DNA of 64,000 bases from JANQIO01 sp043513815. Its GTDB lineage: Bacteria; Pseudomonadota; Gammaproteobacteria; Pseudomonadales; Halieaceae. Below are positions 1 to 8,104 of the stretch, one piece after another; the stretch's first letter is position 1, and each line of letters begins with the position of its first letter. Below the pieces are notes generated by a model. It was not told the DNA's origin. It searched no databases and saw nothing but the letters and a program-made list of their open reading frames with translations. The stretch spans positions 3,348,001 through 3,412,000 of the forward strand of contig CP121313.1 of assembly GCA_043513815.1 (NCBI GenBank), written 5' to 3'. The position numbers were made by a program, and so were the translations under genes.

Positions 1-175
1 CGTCTGCACCGGCGAATGCCACGGCCACCGCGCCGCTATTCACAACACCTACCAGAATGGTGGCCGCCGCGATCCATCGCACGCTGCGCCCACCGCCGGC
101 GAAACAGCCGATCGCGCCCACAAAGGGCACAATGACCGCCAGCATCAACAGCAAACCGCTGTCGACCGCCGTCAC
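1..175 (-). CDS. mnhD: MnhD/MrpD-like Na+/H+ antiporter subunit, 5' part only
   Basis: This is the first 58 or so codons of a gene that runs out of the window. A GTG start at 175 gives a hydrophobic N-terminus (VTAVDSGLLLMLAVIVPF), as expected for the proton-conducting antiporter-like subunit MrpD, which resembles the NuoL/M/N subunits of complex I. It lies 27 bp after mnhC, where a D subunit is expected in Mrp operons. No ATG fits: an ATG overlapping the mnhC stop hits a stop after 12 codons. The identity rests mainly on position, because the diagnostic core of the protein lies outside the window. Confidence 0.6.
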   Translation of the reverse strand, partial: MTAVDSGLLLMLAVIVPFVGAIGCFAGGGRSVRWIAAATILVGVVNSGAVAVAFAGAD

Positions 176-202
176 CGGAACTGCCTGCTTGCAAGACGGT
201 TG

Positions 203-532
203 TCAGTCATCCGCGCCTGCTGGCGATTCAGGTGCAATGGAATCCGAGCCGGTCGTTTCAAGCAGACGCAGCAGCAGCGTGACCGCCAGTGCGGTAGCGC
301 AAAACGCCACCACCAGGGCGGTGATCAGCAGTGCCTGCGGCACCGGGTCTCCGCCCCATCCTGCCGCCCCGCCGCGGCGAGCGATGGCGCCGAAAAGCAG
401 GAAGACGCCACTGCCCAGCACATTGAAGGCAATGAGCTTGCGCAGTGGCTCCGGGTTGACGATCAGCGCATAGCTGCCGATACCCACCAGCAGGGCGGCG
501 CACAATCCGAATAGCTGGGCGGCGTCGATCAC
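203..532 (-). CDS. mnhC: MnhC/MrpC Na+/H+ antiporter subunit C
   Basis: A 109-residue NuoK-like membrane protein with three hydrophobic stretches, the length expected of MrpC. The segment EPLRKLIAFNVLGSGVFLLF (residues 28-47) is typical of NuoK/MnhC, and the following GDPVPQALLITALVV matches the family's DPxxQALxLTAIVI signature. The start is a GTG at 532 overlapping the mnhB stop (GTGA, 529-532), which implies translational coupling. MrpC acts with A and D in the membrane module that exchanges cytoplasmic Na+ for H+. Confidence 0.88.
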   Translation of the reverse strand: MIDAAQLFGLCAALLVGIGSYALIVNPEPLRKLIAFNVLGSGVFLLFGAIARRGGAAGWGGDPVPQALLITALVVAFCATALAVTLLLRLLETTGSDSIAPESPAGADD

Positions 533-1467
533 AGGCCTGTCCGTTCCGGTGGGCCGGCAACGATCAATGCCAGGGTGAGCGCGAGGGACGGAAACAGCGC
601 CCACTCCACCAGCAGAATCAGCGTTTTCTCCGGCCCCTCCGGGTAACCGAGAAAAGCACCCGCGCTGAAAATGCCCGCAGCGCCCACCGCAATGAATACC
701 AGCGGCCCGCTGACCAGCACCAGACGCAGCGCGCGTCGGCTGACAAGCGGCGTATCGATGACGCCCGCGAACACCGGCAACAGCCACATGGCCGCAAGCA
801 GTGTGGCTCCCTGAAATTTGCCTCCCGGCAGGTCGGCGCCGATCCAGAAGATATACACCGCGACAATAATGCCGACCGGCGGCAACGCCCGGGCCAGGAA
901 AGCCAGCGGCCCCAGGGGGTCGACGTCGCGCCGCTGCCCGGGCCGTCCGCCCCAGGCCGCATCCGTGGCCAGCGACCAGACGCCCACCAGGGCAAACAGC
1001 ACCACTGTGGCCTCCAGCAGGGTATCCAGTGCGCGGAATGCCAGCAGCACGGCGGTAATCGGATTTTCCACCTCCAGGCGGGCCATGTTAGCGGCCACCT
1101 CCGGTGCCAGGGTCGGCGCCGGCACCGGCAGCGTCAGCACGGCAATGGCCAGCCCTGCGCTCAGGCACCCCGCCAGCAGTGCTGCCAGCAGCCGGGTCCG
1201 CAGCCCTGCCCGCCTCGGTCTGGCGGCACTGTCGAGCTTGTCCAGCCGCGTCACGGCGGTCAGCAGCAGCGCCCCCGTCAGGCCGGCGCCGAGGGCTGCC
1301 TCCGTCAGCGCGATATCGATGCCCTGGAGTTGTACCCAGACCAGGGCCAGCAGCAGACCGTAGACCACGAAACCGAGCACCGCGGTGAACGCATGGCGGG
1401 TTACGTCGATCCAGATGGCCATAACGAGTACCAGCCCCGCCAGGCCCAGGTTGAGTGCATCCGTCAT
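529..1467 (-). CDS. mnhB: MbhD-MnhB fusion subunit of Mrp Na+/H+ antiporter
   Basis: 312 residues, about twice the length of a stand-alone MnhB. The first 80 or so residues look like the MbhD/DUF4040 domain, which in classical systems is the C-terminal part of MrpA (LTEAALGAGLTGALLLTAV). The last 150 residues are MnhB, with the family signature FWIGADLPGGKFQGATLLAA near residues 220-240. Six or more hydrophobic segments suggest an integral membrane protein. The ATG at 1467 overlaps the mnhG stop (ATGA, 1464-1467). The split of MrpA domains into this protein suggests the group-2 type of Mrp operon, where A and B are rearranged. Confidence 0.85.
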   Translation of the reverse strand: MTDALNLGLAGLVLVMAIWIDVTRHAFTAVLGFVVYGLLLALVWVQLQGIDIALTEAALGAGLTGALLLTAVTRLDKLDSAARPRRAGLRTRLLAALLAGCLSAGLAIAVLTLPVPAPTLAPEVAANMARLEVENPITAVLLAFRALDTLLEATVVLFALVGVWSLATDAAWGGRPGQRRDVDPLGPLAFLARALPPVGIIVAVYIFWIGADLPGGKFQGATLLAAMWLLPVFAGVIDTPLVSRRALRLVLVSGPLVFIAVGAAGIFSAGAFLGYPEGPEKTLILLVEWALFPSLALTLALIVAGPPERTGL

Positions 1468-1757
1468 TCCGCGGACTCTCGCCGCCCGGCCACGCGTGCC
1501 ATCAACTGGGCTGCAATGGCACCAGTCAGCAGCGCCAGCAGCCAGATGACAACCAGTTTCAGCGCCGGCAGCCAGCCTCCCGCCTGCGGCAACAACCCCA
1601 GCACCACCAGACCAAGGCCGAGATTGTCGGCCTTGGTCAACGCATGCAGGCGGCTCAGCGTATCCGGAAAGCGCAGCAGGCCGACGGTGCCGGCAGTGAA
1701 AAAAACTGCGCCGAGAATAATAAAGATCACGGAATACAGGTTGACCAGGGTACTCAC
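1464..1757 (-). CDS. mnhG: MnhG/MrpG Na+/H+ antiporter subunit G
   Basis: 97 residues with three predicted membrane segments. The sequence GTVGLLRFPDTLSRLHALTKADNLGLGLVVLG (residues 23 onward) contains the hallmark LRFPDxxxRLHAxTKAxxLG of the MnhG family (PhaG_MnhG_YufB). It starts at GTG 1757, overlapping the mnhF stop by four bases, and ends overlapping the start of mnhB. MrpG is a small accessory subunit needed for assembly and activity of the hetero-oligomeric antiporter. Confidence 0.92.
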   Translation of the reverse strand: MSTLVNLYSVIFIILGAVFFTAGTVGLLRFPDTLSRLHALTKADNLGLGLVVLGLLPQAGGWLPALKLVVIWLLALLTGAIAAQLMARVAGRRESAE

Positions 1758-2035
1758 ACGTCCCCCTCGCCGTCAGCTCTGGCGCTGCCACCCGAGCCCT
1801 CACAGAAGGCGATCGACGCAAACGCCGCCAGCAATGCCAGCGTCAGCGCCACATCGACAATAGCCTCCTCACCCAGGGCAGCCGCCAGCAGCAGCAGGAC
1901 GGCAACGCCACCGGTGCCAACCAGCTGGGCAGACATCATTCTGTCTGCGTCGCCGGGCCCCAGCAGAATCCGCAGCAGCCCCCCGGCCACGGTCAGCAGC
2001 ACCAGCAGCGCCATGGCAAGGAAAAACGCCATCAT
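1754..2035 (-). CDS. mnhF: MnhF/MrpF Na+/H+ antiporter subunit F
   Basis: 93 residues with three hydrophobic helices. LLRILLGPGDADRMMSAQLVGT (about 20-41) matches the GPxxxDRxxAxxxxxT signature of MrpF. The C-terminus adds a short glycine/serine-rich tail. The gene begins with ATGATG at 2035/2032, overlapping the end of mnhE by four bases. It is part of the E-F-G small-subunit block of the antiporter. Confidence 0.9.
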   Translation of the reverse strand: MMAFFLAMALLVLLTVAGGLLRILLGPGDADRMMSAQLVGTGGVAVLLLLAAALGEEAIVDVALTLALLAAFASIAFCEGSGGSARADGEGDV

Positions 2036-2562
2036 GGCGCCGACTCGTGGGCGAGAACCCGGGAGAATGCGGCTTCCTCATCCTGCAGTTGTTCGCTGAC
2101 AGGCTGGCAGGTATCCAGACAGTGGTAGAGCAGGCCTTCGGGAGTATCGCGCAGGGCCAGGGTACCTGGCTGCAGGCTGGTAATGGTGGCGAAGATATTG
2201 CGGGCCGTCCCCCGTGGCTGTCCGGCGGGATGAAAAACCACCCCGGGCTGCAGCGGCAGCCGGGGATCAAAGGCGCGCCGCGCAATATCAACGCCGCCAA
2301 TGATGGAGAGGCGGAGAAAGCGGAACACATAGGGTGGCAGTTCCGACAGGCGCGGCTTGAATGCCGCCGACGGCAGCAGCGCCAGGCTTGTCCAGGTGGC
2401 GACCATCGCGGCCGGCATTCCCACAGCCAGGTCGACCGGGTCGAGACCAATGAGAATGATCCACAGCGTGTAGTAGCCGGCGCCGCGCCACAGCCAGCTC
2501 GAGACCGGAGAGGCCCCGGCGGCTGGCAGATGTCCGACGGAATCAGGCATTGCCCGGGACAT
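2032..2562 (-). CDS. mnhE: MnhE/MrpE Na+/H+ antiporter subunit E
   Basis: 176 residues. An N-terminal hydrophobic region is followed by a soluble part containing FLRLSIIGGVDIARRAFDPRLPLQPG (around 82-107) and ATITSLQPGTLAL, both characteristic of MnhE (DVxxRxxxPxLxxxPG and NxITLTPGTLsl). Two start codons are possible (2562 and 2550). The longer one overlaps the preceding gene by 20 bp, so coupling is likely with either. MrpE supports complex assembly and antiport activity. Confidence 0.87.
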   Translation of the reverse strand: MSRAMPDSVGHLPAAGASPVSSWLWRGAGYYTLWIILIGLDPVDLAVGMPAAMVATWTSLALLPSAAFKPRLSELPPYVFRFLRLSIIGGVDIARRAFDPRLPLQPGVVFHPAGQPRGTARNIFATITSLQPGTLALRDTPEGLLYHCLDTCQPVSEQLQDEEAAFSRVLAHESAP

Positions 2563-3094
2563 TCTTCACTTCCACCGGCATCCGGGCCAGGCGGTCGAAC
2601 AGACGCGCATCCGCCAGCATCGGCCACCAGTCGTAGAGCAGGATCTCCAGCGGTTTCCACAGCGCCACCCAGGTGCCGATGATAAAGCTGTGGCGCAGTA
2701 CCGGTCCGACCAGATCACCAATCCAGCCGCCGATAAGGGTAGTGACAGCGACAAAGACCACACCTATGAGCAGGCACCAGGCGCCGGTTCGCAGCAGCCG
2801 TCGCAGTTCGACTCGGGTCGAGCGGCTGCGCTTGGCAAAATGGTCGCGAATCGCTCCGGGGACAGCCTCCAGCTCCTCTGCGTCGAGCACGGTGCCGGTA
2901 ACCCTGAGCGTCAGGGACAGGGTGCTGCCGCGACCCAATTCCCGCGCCGCGTCGATGATGTAACTGGAAGCCTGAGGATCGAGACCGCGCTCGCCAAAAG
3001 GCGAAGGGTCCATAGTATTGAAAAGCTGATCAATATTGCCGACGTTAACCGCTATGACCTCGGTGTCACCCGATTGTCCGCCGTTGCTATTCAT
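2543..3094 (-). CDS. Membrane protein of unknown function heading the mnh operon
   Basis: 183 residues from ATG 3094. The reading frame is open further upstream, but that extension has no membrane or domain character. The N-terminal half is soluble and contains a conserved-looking stretch LFNTMDPSPFGERGLD. Two hydrophobic segments follow (about residues 100-120 and 135-155), then a short charged tail. It overlaps mnhE by 20 bp and is therefore probably co-transcribed with the antiporter. I do not recognise a named domain. It could be an auxiliary protein of the Mrp system or an unrelated passenger in the operon. Confidence 0.7.
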   Translation of the reverse strand: MNSNGGQSGDTEVIAVNVGNIDQLFNTMDPSPFGERGLDPQASSYIIDAARELGRGSTLSLTLRVTGTVLDAEELEAVPGAIRDHFAKRSRSTRVELRRLLRTGAWCLLIGVVFVAVTTLIGGWIGDLVGPVLRHSFIIGTWVALWKPLEILLYDWWPMLADARLFDRLARMPVEVKNVPGNA

Positions 3095-3536
3095 GTCATC
3101 ACCCGGGGCCGCGGCGTGGCGGGTTCTCTGGAATCTCTGGTCATGGTACCTCAAAGTTGTGTGTCGCGAATCCTGCCATGCCGCTGACGCGGTGCTGTTG
3201 CGGGCAAAACCACGGGAGCGGCGCACAGCGAAAGTGAGTGGCATTATAGACAATACGACGCCCTCCACAGCACAGGTCTTTGCGGGACGGAGCAAAGCCA
3301 CCAGAGCGGAACGAGCGGTGACCGGACATACTCGCTGGTGTCTTGCGACGTGTACAAATTTACTCACATAATGGCGATCGGTCAGCGCGCGGCACTATGG
3401 TCCCTCTGCCCGGCAATCGCTATAAAGGCCTTTCCCTCTCTGCCGGGCCGTCGGCGACGGTTCGCGGATGGAACGCCGGTCAGGCGATTTATTCGGCGGG
3501 GCGAAGGGCGGCCCACGGACTCGACTCGGACTTGCT
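3095..3536. other. Divergent intergenic region
   Basis: 442 bp between the mnh operon (minus) and the membrane hydrolase gene (plus). I see no credible gene. A perfect TATAAT hexamer on the minus strand (3248-3243) lies about 150 bp upstream of the first mnh-operon gene and is a candidate -10 box, though I see no good -35 partner. Confidence 0.5.
3243..3248 (-). promoter_or_regulatory. Candidate -10 box upstream of mnh operon
   Basis: TATAAT on the minus strand, 149 bp before the ATG at 3094. Only the -10 hexamer is convincing; the -35 region is poor. Low-confidence prediction from consensus alone. Confidence 0.3.
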
Positions 3537-5174
3537 ATGTTTTCACCCGCTGCACTGAACGCCCGCCTGAATCTCAGCATCGTCGGCATACTGCTGGGGA
3601 CACTGTTCCTGTCCGCTTCACTCTCGCCCTCTTTATTGCCGAGGCCTTTCGCCGTCCAGGGCCTGGTGTCGGGCATTTCATTCGCTGTCGGGTACGGGTT
3701 TGGTGTGACCGGCCTGGCGCTGTGGAATTTCCTGCAACTGCCGATTCTGCAGCGGCACCATGCCCGGCGTCTGAAGATCGCTGCGGGTGTGCTGTGCGCC
3801 GTCATCGCCATCTACTACCTGTGGCAGGCATCCCACTGGCAGAACGCCGTCAGGGCATTAATGGGCATGGAAGAATACGCCGGCCTGCGCCCGCTCGCCG
3901 TCGGACCGATCGCCTTGCTCGCCTTCGCCATACTGTTGACGCTGGCCCGGCTTTTTCTCCACACCTTCCGGTTTCTCTCCAGACGGCTCGAGAACCACTT
4001 GCCGCCGCGCATCACTCAGGTGGTGGGGATCGCTTTTTCGGTGTGGTTGTTCTGGGCCACGATAGACGGCGTGCTGGTCGGCTTCCTGATGCGGACAGCA
4101 GACCAGTCTTTCCAGCAGCTCGACGCCGTTATTGAGCCCGATATCCCGCGCCCATCGCGGCCAGCGCAGACCGGCAGCGCAGAGTCACTGATGACCTGGC
4201 AGCTTCTGGGTCGGCAGGGACGTCGCTTTGTATCGAATAGCCCGGACGCAGAAGACCTGACGCGCTTCTTCGGCCGGCCGCTGGCGGCTGCGGTACGTGT
4301 CTACGTGGGCCTGAACTCCGCGCAATCGCCGGAGCAACGAGCGCGACTGGCGCTGGAGGAGCTGAAGCGGGCGGGAGGCTTCGAGCGGTCAGTGCTGGTG
4401 CTGGTCACGCCCACCGGTACCGGCTGGGTGGACTGGGCGTCCCAGGGGCCGCTGGAATACCTGTTGCGCGGCGATGTCGCCACCGTCGCCGTCCAGTACT
4501 CCTACCTGAACAGCCCGCTGGCACTGCTGACCCAGGGCGCCTACGGTGTGGAAAATGCCCGCGCAGTATTCCTGGAAATCTACGGCTACTGGCGCACGCT
4601 GCCGGCAGACTCCCGCCCCCGCCTGTTCCTGCACGGGCTGAGCCTGGGTTCGCTGAACTCGGACCTGTCCTTCGACCTGCTGGACATCATCGACGATCCC
4701 TTCGACGGTGCTTTCTGGGTAGGGCCACCCTTCCGCCACGCCTCCTGGCAACGCACCACACGGGACCGCGAGCCCGGCACACCGGCGTGGCTACCTCGCT
4801 ACCGCAACGGTGCAGTCGTAAGATTCATGAATCAGACAAACGGCCTCGACGACGGCTACGACACCTGGAACGACTTCAGGATTGTGTTCCTGCAGTACGC
4901 CAGCGACCCGATCACTTTCTTCGACCCGCGAATTGCCTGGCGCGAGCCTGACTGGATGCGCACCCCGCGCGGCCCGGATGTCTCCCCGCAATTGCGCTGG
5001 TTTCCGGTGGTGACCATGCTGCAGCTGGCCGCAGACATGATCGTCGGCGCCGTCCCGCGGGGATTCGGTCACGAATATGCCGCCACGGACTATATCGATG
5101 CCTGGCTGGCGCTGGCCGAACCGGAGGGCTGGACACCCGCTGAGCTCGATCGCTTGCGCCAGCACTTCCAGTAG
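3537..5174 (+). CDS. Membrane-anchored alpha/beta-hydrolase (Abhydrolase_9/DUF2319 type)
   Basis: 545 residues from ATG 3537. The first 190 residues hold four to five hydrophobic segments (the Abhydrolase_9_N type of membrane domain, including FLSASLSPSLLPRP). A soluble domain follows with a nucleophile elbow GLSLGS around residues 385-390, the GxSxG pattern of serine hydrolases. Other family-like stretches are RPRLFLHGLSLGS, DGAFWVGPPF and FLQYASDPITFF (acid region) and a late histidine (GFGHEY). The architecture matches a bacterial membrane hydrolase family whose substrate is unknown. It is the first gene of a plus-strand run of envelope genes. Confidence 0.82.
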   Translation: MFSPAALNARLNLSIVGILLGTLFLSASLSPSLLPRPFAVQGLVSGISFAVGYGFGVTGLALWNFLQLPILQRHHARRLKIAAGVLCAVIAIYYLWQASHWQNAVRALMGMEEYAGLRPLAVGPIALLAFAILLTLARLFLHTFRFLSRRLENHLPPRITQVVGIAFSVWLFWATIDGVLVGFLMRTADQSFQQLDAVIEPDIPRPSRPAQTGSAESLMTWQLLGRQGRRFVSNSPDAEDLTRFFGRPLAAAVRVYVGLNSAQSPEQRARLALEELKRAGGFERSVLVLVTPTGTGWVDWASQGPLEYLLRGDVATVAVQYSYLNSPLALLTQGAYGVENARAVFLEIYGYWRTLPADSRPRLFLHGLSLGSLNSDLSFDLLDIIDDPFDGAFWVGPPFRHASWQRTTRDREPGTPAWLPRYRNGAVVRFMNQTNGLDDGYDTWNDFRIVFLQYASDPITFFDPRIAWREPDWMRTPRGPDVSPQLRWFPVVTMLQLAADMIVGAVPRGFGHEYAATDYIDAWLALAEPEGWTPAELDRLRQHFQ

Positions 5175-5334
5175 CGCGATCGCAATTCCGCCATACCCGG
5201 CGGTAACGGTCGGTGTGGGCTATCTCCACAGGGTGGTCCAGATTACAAGTCAACGCAGGCTGATTGGTGCCAGCAAGAACGACGACTATACTCTTCCCCT
5301 GACCGCAGTGCCCAACGCACTGTGCCAGCCTTTC

Positions 5335-5380
5335 TCAGGCACTGTGTATCCCAGGCGCTGTGTATCTCAGGCGCTGTGTA
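5335..5380 (+). repeat. Three direct repeats, 16-bp period
   Basis: CAGGC(A/G)CTGTGTATC occurs at 5336, 5352 and, cut to CAGGCGCTGTGTA, at 5368. They sit directly upstream of the lipoprotein start at 5405, so they could be repeated regulator sites or a slippage-prone minisatellite in the promoter/leader. Confidence 0.75.
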
Positions 5381-5404
5381 AAGTAGCGAAACAGGTATTG
5401 GCCT

Positions 5405-5992
5405 ATGTACAAAATACTCCAGCGACGGCTCACCCTGAGCCTTTCAGCCCTGCTGATAGTAGCCGGCTGCGCCACCGAGGGGCCGCGTCCCGGTGCCAGC
5501 ACGCGGGTCACCATCGGGACAGTGGTCGGCGCGCGGCAGGTGGACATGAATGCCCAGACCGGGCGCAATGCACTGCTGGGCGGCGCCGCAGGCTGGGCGC
5601 TGGCGCGCAACCAGTCCAGTGCCCGCCAGGGCATGGCGGCCGCCGCTGGTGCCGGGCTGGGTGCGGCCGCGGCCAACGCTCGGGCCGGCAGGGGCATGCA
5701 GTATTCGGTGCGCAGCGCTGATGGCGCCATGCTTACCGTGGTGACCGACCAGAGAGAGGTTCGGGTCGGGGACTGCGTCGCCGTAGAGGAAACCGCAGGT
5801 ACCGCCAACATTCGGCGGGTCAGCACCGCGCTGTGCCAGCCGGCTTCACCGGCGGTGACAGAGCAGGTAACACCTGTTCTGCAGGCCGATGCAGACCGCT
5901 GCGAGGCGGCCAAGGAGCGCCTGTTTGCCGCCACCACTCCCGACGAGGTCGCAGTGGCCCGACAGGTCATGGACATACTGTGCAATGACTGA
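5405..5992 (+). CDS. Glycine-zipper outer-membrane lipoprotein
   Basis: 195 residues. A signal peptide ends in the lipobox VAGC (C22), so the mature protein should be lipidated and, lacking Asp at +2 (AT follow), sorted to the outer membrane. Residues 55-100 hold small-residue-rich glycine-zipper helices (LLGGAAGWALA, AAGAGLGAAAANARAG) of the SlyB/Rick_17kDa type. The C-terminal half resembles a small soluble beta domain with VRVGDCVAVEE, then a Cys-containing helix. Family members sit in the outer membrane and affect envelope integrity. The precise role here is unknown. Confidence 0.8.
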   Translation: MYKILQRRLTLSLSALLIVAGCATEGPRPGASTRVTIGTVVGARQVDMNAQTGRNALLGGAAGWALARNQSSARQGMAAAAGAGLGAAAANARAGRGMQYSVRSADGAMLTVVTDQREVRVGDCVAVEETAGTANIRRVSTALCQPASPAVTEQVTPVLQADADRCEAAKERLFAATTPDEVAVARQVMDILCND

Positions 5993-6029
5993 ATACGGAA
6001 CCGGGCAATAGGCGCACGGAGCAGTGGCA

Positions 6030-7388
6030 ATGATCGCATCGCGGGGAGCCAGCCTCCCCCACTCGGATTCTGTTCCGGATAGAGACCGGTGGCGCCTGCT
6101 ACTGGTTGTAGTTCTCTGCATACTGGCCAGCGGCTGCGCCAGCTTCGGACGCGGCGTCACCGAGGCGGTGATGACCTCGCAGGGCAGAGACCAGCAAGAC
6201 CGCCGCCGCTGCGAGGTTGACGGTGCGTCGTTCACTGGCCTTGAAGCACGACTGGACGAGCAGGCTCAGCGCAAAAATGTCGCCCCTGAGGGGGCCGATC
6301 AGCCTGCGACCAAACTGGTCTATATCCACGGCATCGGGTCCCAGCAGCCCGGGCATGGGGCGCGCCTGCTGCGCGCCACCATGCAGGAACTGGATCTGAC
6401 GGTGCGAGCCAAGCGCAGCAAGCGCATTGTCCTGGCGCCACCGTCGCCGCCCCAGCGACCCATGGGTGAGGTCAACCTGGTACGCATATTCGATGCTCAA
6501 CGGGAACGGGAGCTGGTATTTGTGGAGCTGACCTGGGATGCGATCACGCTGCAGGAACGCGAAGCACTGGCCTTCGATTCCTCGTCCTTGTATACCTCCC
6601 AGCGCGCCGCCCTGAACCAGACGATTCGCAATTTCACCAATTCCACCCTGCCCGACCCCCTGGCCTTTGCCGGTAGTCGTGGCGGGGACATTCTCGACGC
6701 GGTCCAGCAGACGCTTTGTTGGGCGGTGAGCGCATCCTGGGAAGAACTGCCTTTTCTGACGGAAGGCATGCGCTGCGAGGACAGCCCGTTGCTGGGAAGC
6801 CGGGTCGAAGACGATGAGCTGGTCATCGCGACTCACAGCCTTGGCAGTCGTGCAGCGATGGATGCCCTGCAATTGCTCGCGCAGATGAGGGTCGGGAAAA
6901 ACAACGATGCCGTCGCGCAACCCCGGCCACTGGCGGGTCTCTCGGAGAAGAGCATCACCATGTTCATGCTCTCCAACCAGCTGGCCCTGCTGCAGCCTGC
7001 TTCGTCAGTGCCGAGGGTAACGGGCAGTCGCGAAGCGTACTGCCGAAGCGGTGCCCCCCGGGCCGCCGACCGCCTGCTGCGTCGGCTGGACCTGATTGCC
7101 ATTACCGACCCCAACGATCTGCTAAGCTTCCCGGTGCCGCAGCATTGGATTGACGCCTACGTCGATCCGCGACTGTGCACCGAGGTGCGCAATGTCACCA
7201 TCAATGTCGCGCACGTGCGCAACCTGCCGCTGCTGGGTGAGTTTGCCGACCCACTGACAGCCCACACGGGCTATGTGGGGGATGCGCGGGTAGTGGCACT
7301 AATGGCCGGCGGGATCGGCCAGGATACGGTGCGACCGCTGACAGCGCAGCGCTGCACCTGGATAGAGGTGGACGCAACGCTCAACTAG
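6030..7388 (+). CDS. Lipoprotein with alpha/beta-hydrolase-like fold
   Basis: 452 residues from ATG 6030, preferred because GGAGC lies 7 bp upstream; a GTG at 6024 is possible. The signal peptide ends in lipobox LASGC. LVYIHGIGSQQPGHG resembles the oxyanion-loop strand of alpha/beta hydrolases (HGxG), and LVIATHSLGSRAAMDAL is a nucleophile elbow with Ser in HSLGS, as in esterases and GPI-remodelling-like hydrolases. A possible catalytic Asp (DLLSFP region) and a late His (NVAHVRNLP) follow. Substrate unknown. It sits in a co-directional block with three other lipoprotein/secreted genes. Confidence 0.72.
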   Translation: MIASRGASLPHSDSVPDRDRWRLLLVVVLCILASGCASFGRGVTEAVMTSQGRDQQDRRRCEVDGASFTGLEARLDEQAQRKNVAPEGADQPATKLVYIHGIGSQQPGHGARLLRATMQELDLTVRAKRSKRIVLAPPSPPQRPMGEVNLVRIFDAQRERELVFVELTWDAITLQEREALAFDSSSLYTSQRAALNQTIRNFTNSTLPDPLAFAGSRGGDILDAVQQTLCWAVSASWEELPFLTEGMRCEDSPLLGSRVEDDELVIATHSLGSRAAMDALQLLAQMRVGKNNDAVAQPRPLAGLSEKSITMFMLSNQLALLQPASSVPRVTGSREAYCRSGAPRAADRLLRRLDLIAITDPNDLLSFPVPQHWIDAYVDPRLCTEVRNVTINVAHVRNLPLLGEFADPLTAHTGYVGDARVVALMAGGIGQDTVRPLTAQRCTWIEVDATLN

Positions 7389-7436
7389 GCCACGCCAGAG
7401 ATTGGCGGGTGCAACGTATTTTTGGGAGAAGACGCA

Positions 7437-8000
7437 ATGATGAGACAAGCACTGAAAACGACCTGGCTGGGAGCCTTGATTCTGATCGTAGCCGGCTGTG
7501 CCACCAGCGGGCCTACCATTTCCAGCAACCCCGATCCGGCGACGGATTTTGGTCGTCTACAGACCTTCGGCTTCATGCAGCCGCTCGGCACCGACCGCCC
7601 TGGCGGGGCGCGCACACCGCTATCCAATATGTTGATTGAAGCGGTCAGCCGGGAACTCGCAATCCGTGGTATGCGCCGATCTGCGCCCGACGGCGGGCAG
7701 CCCGATGTGCTGGTGAATCTGTTCGTCAACATGGAACAGCAGATCGACGTCCGGCAGGTGCCTTCAACAGGCGGCTGGCACCACCACCGGGGTGGACGCT
7801 ACGGGGTCTGGCGCGGCTATGAAACCCAGGTGCGGCAGTTTACCCAGGGCACGCTGGTGATCGACCTTGTTGATCCGGCCAGGAACATGCTGGTGTGGGA
7901 AGGCATCGCCCAGGGCCGGCTCAGACGCGGGACCACCGCGGTAGACCAGATGATGGTCGACTCGGTTGTCAGTGAATTGCTGAACACCCTTCCCCGGTAG
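7437..8000 (+). CDS. DUF4136-type lipoprotein
   Basis: 187 residues from ATG 7437, chosen because GGGAGAA lies 6 bp upstream; an in-frame TTG at 7422 lacks a ribosome-binding site. Lipobox VAGC. The body carries DUF4136 features: DPATDFGRLQTFGFM near the N-terminus, IEAVSRELAIRGMRRSA in the middle, and TLVIDLVDPARNMLVWEGIAQGRL toward the end. DUF4136 lipoproteins are outer-membrane-associated proteins of unknown biochemical function. A histidine-rich patch (GGWHHHRGGRYG) could bind metal, which is inference. It starts 48 bp after the hydrolase gene. Confidence 0.82.
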   Translation: MMRQALKTTWLGALILIVAGCATSGPTISSNPDPATDFGRLQTFGFMQPLGTDRPGGARTPLSNMLIEAVSRELAIRGMRRSAPDGGQPDVLVNLFVNMEQQIDVRQVPSTGGWHHHRGGRYGVWRGYETQVRQFTQGTLVIDLVDPARNMLVWEGIAQGRLRRGTTAVDQMMVDSVVSELLNTLPR

Positions 8001-8104
8001 CCAGACAGGCGCGGCACAACGTTGGCTTGAATGGATGCAGCACCAACGGCACCGTGAGAGGCGATCCCGGTACTGGCACTGAATAATCACAAAACGGAGG
8101 CAAT

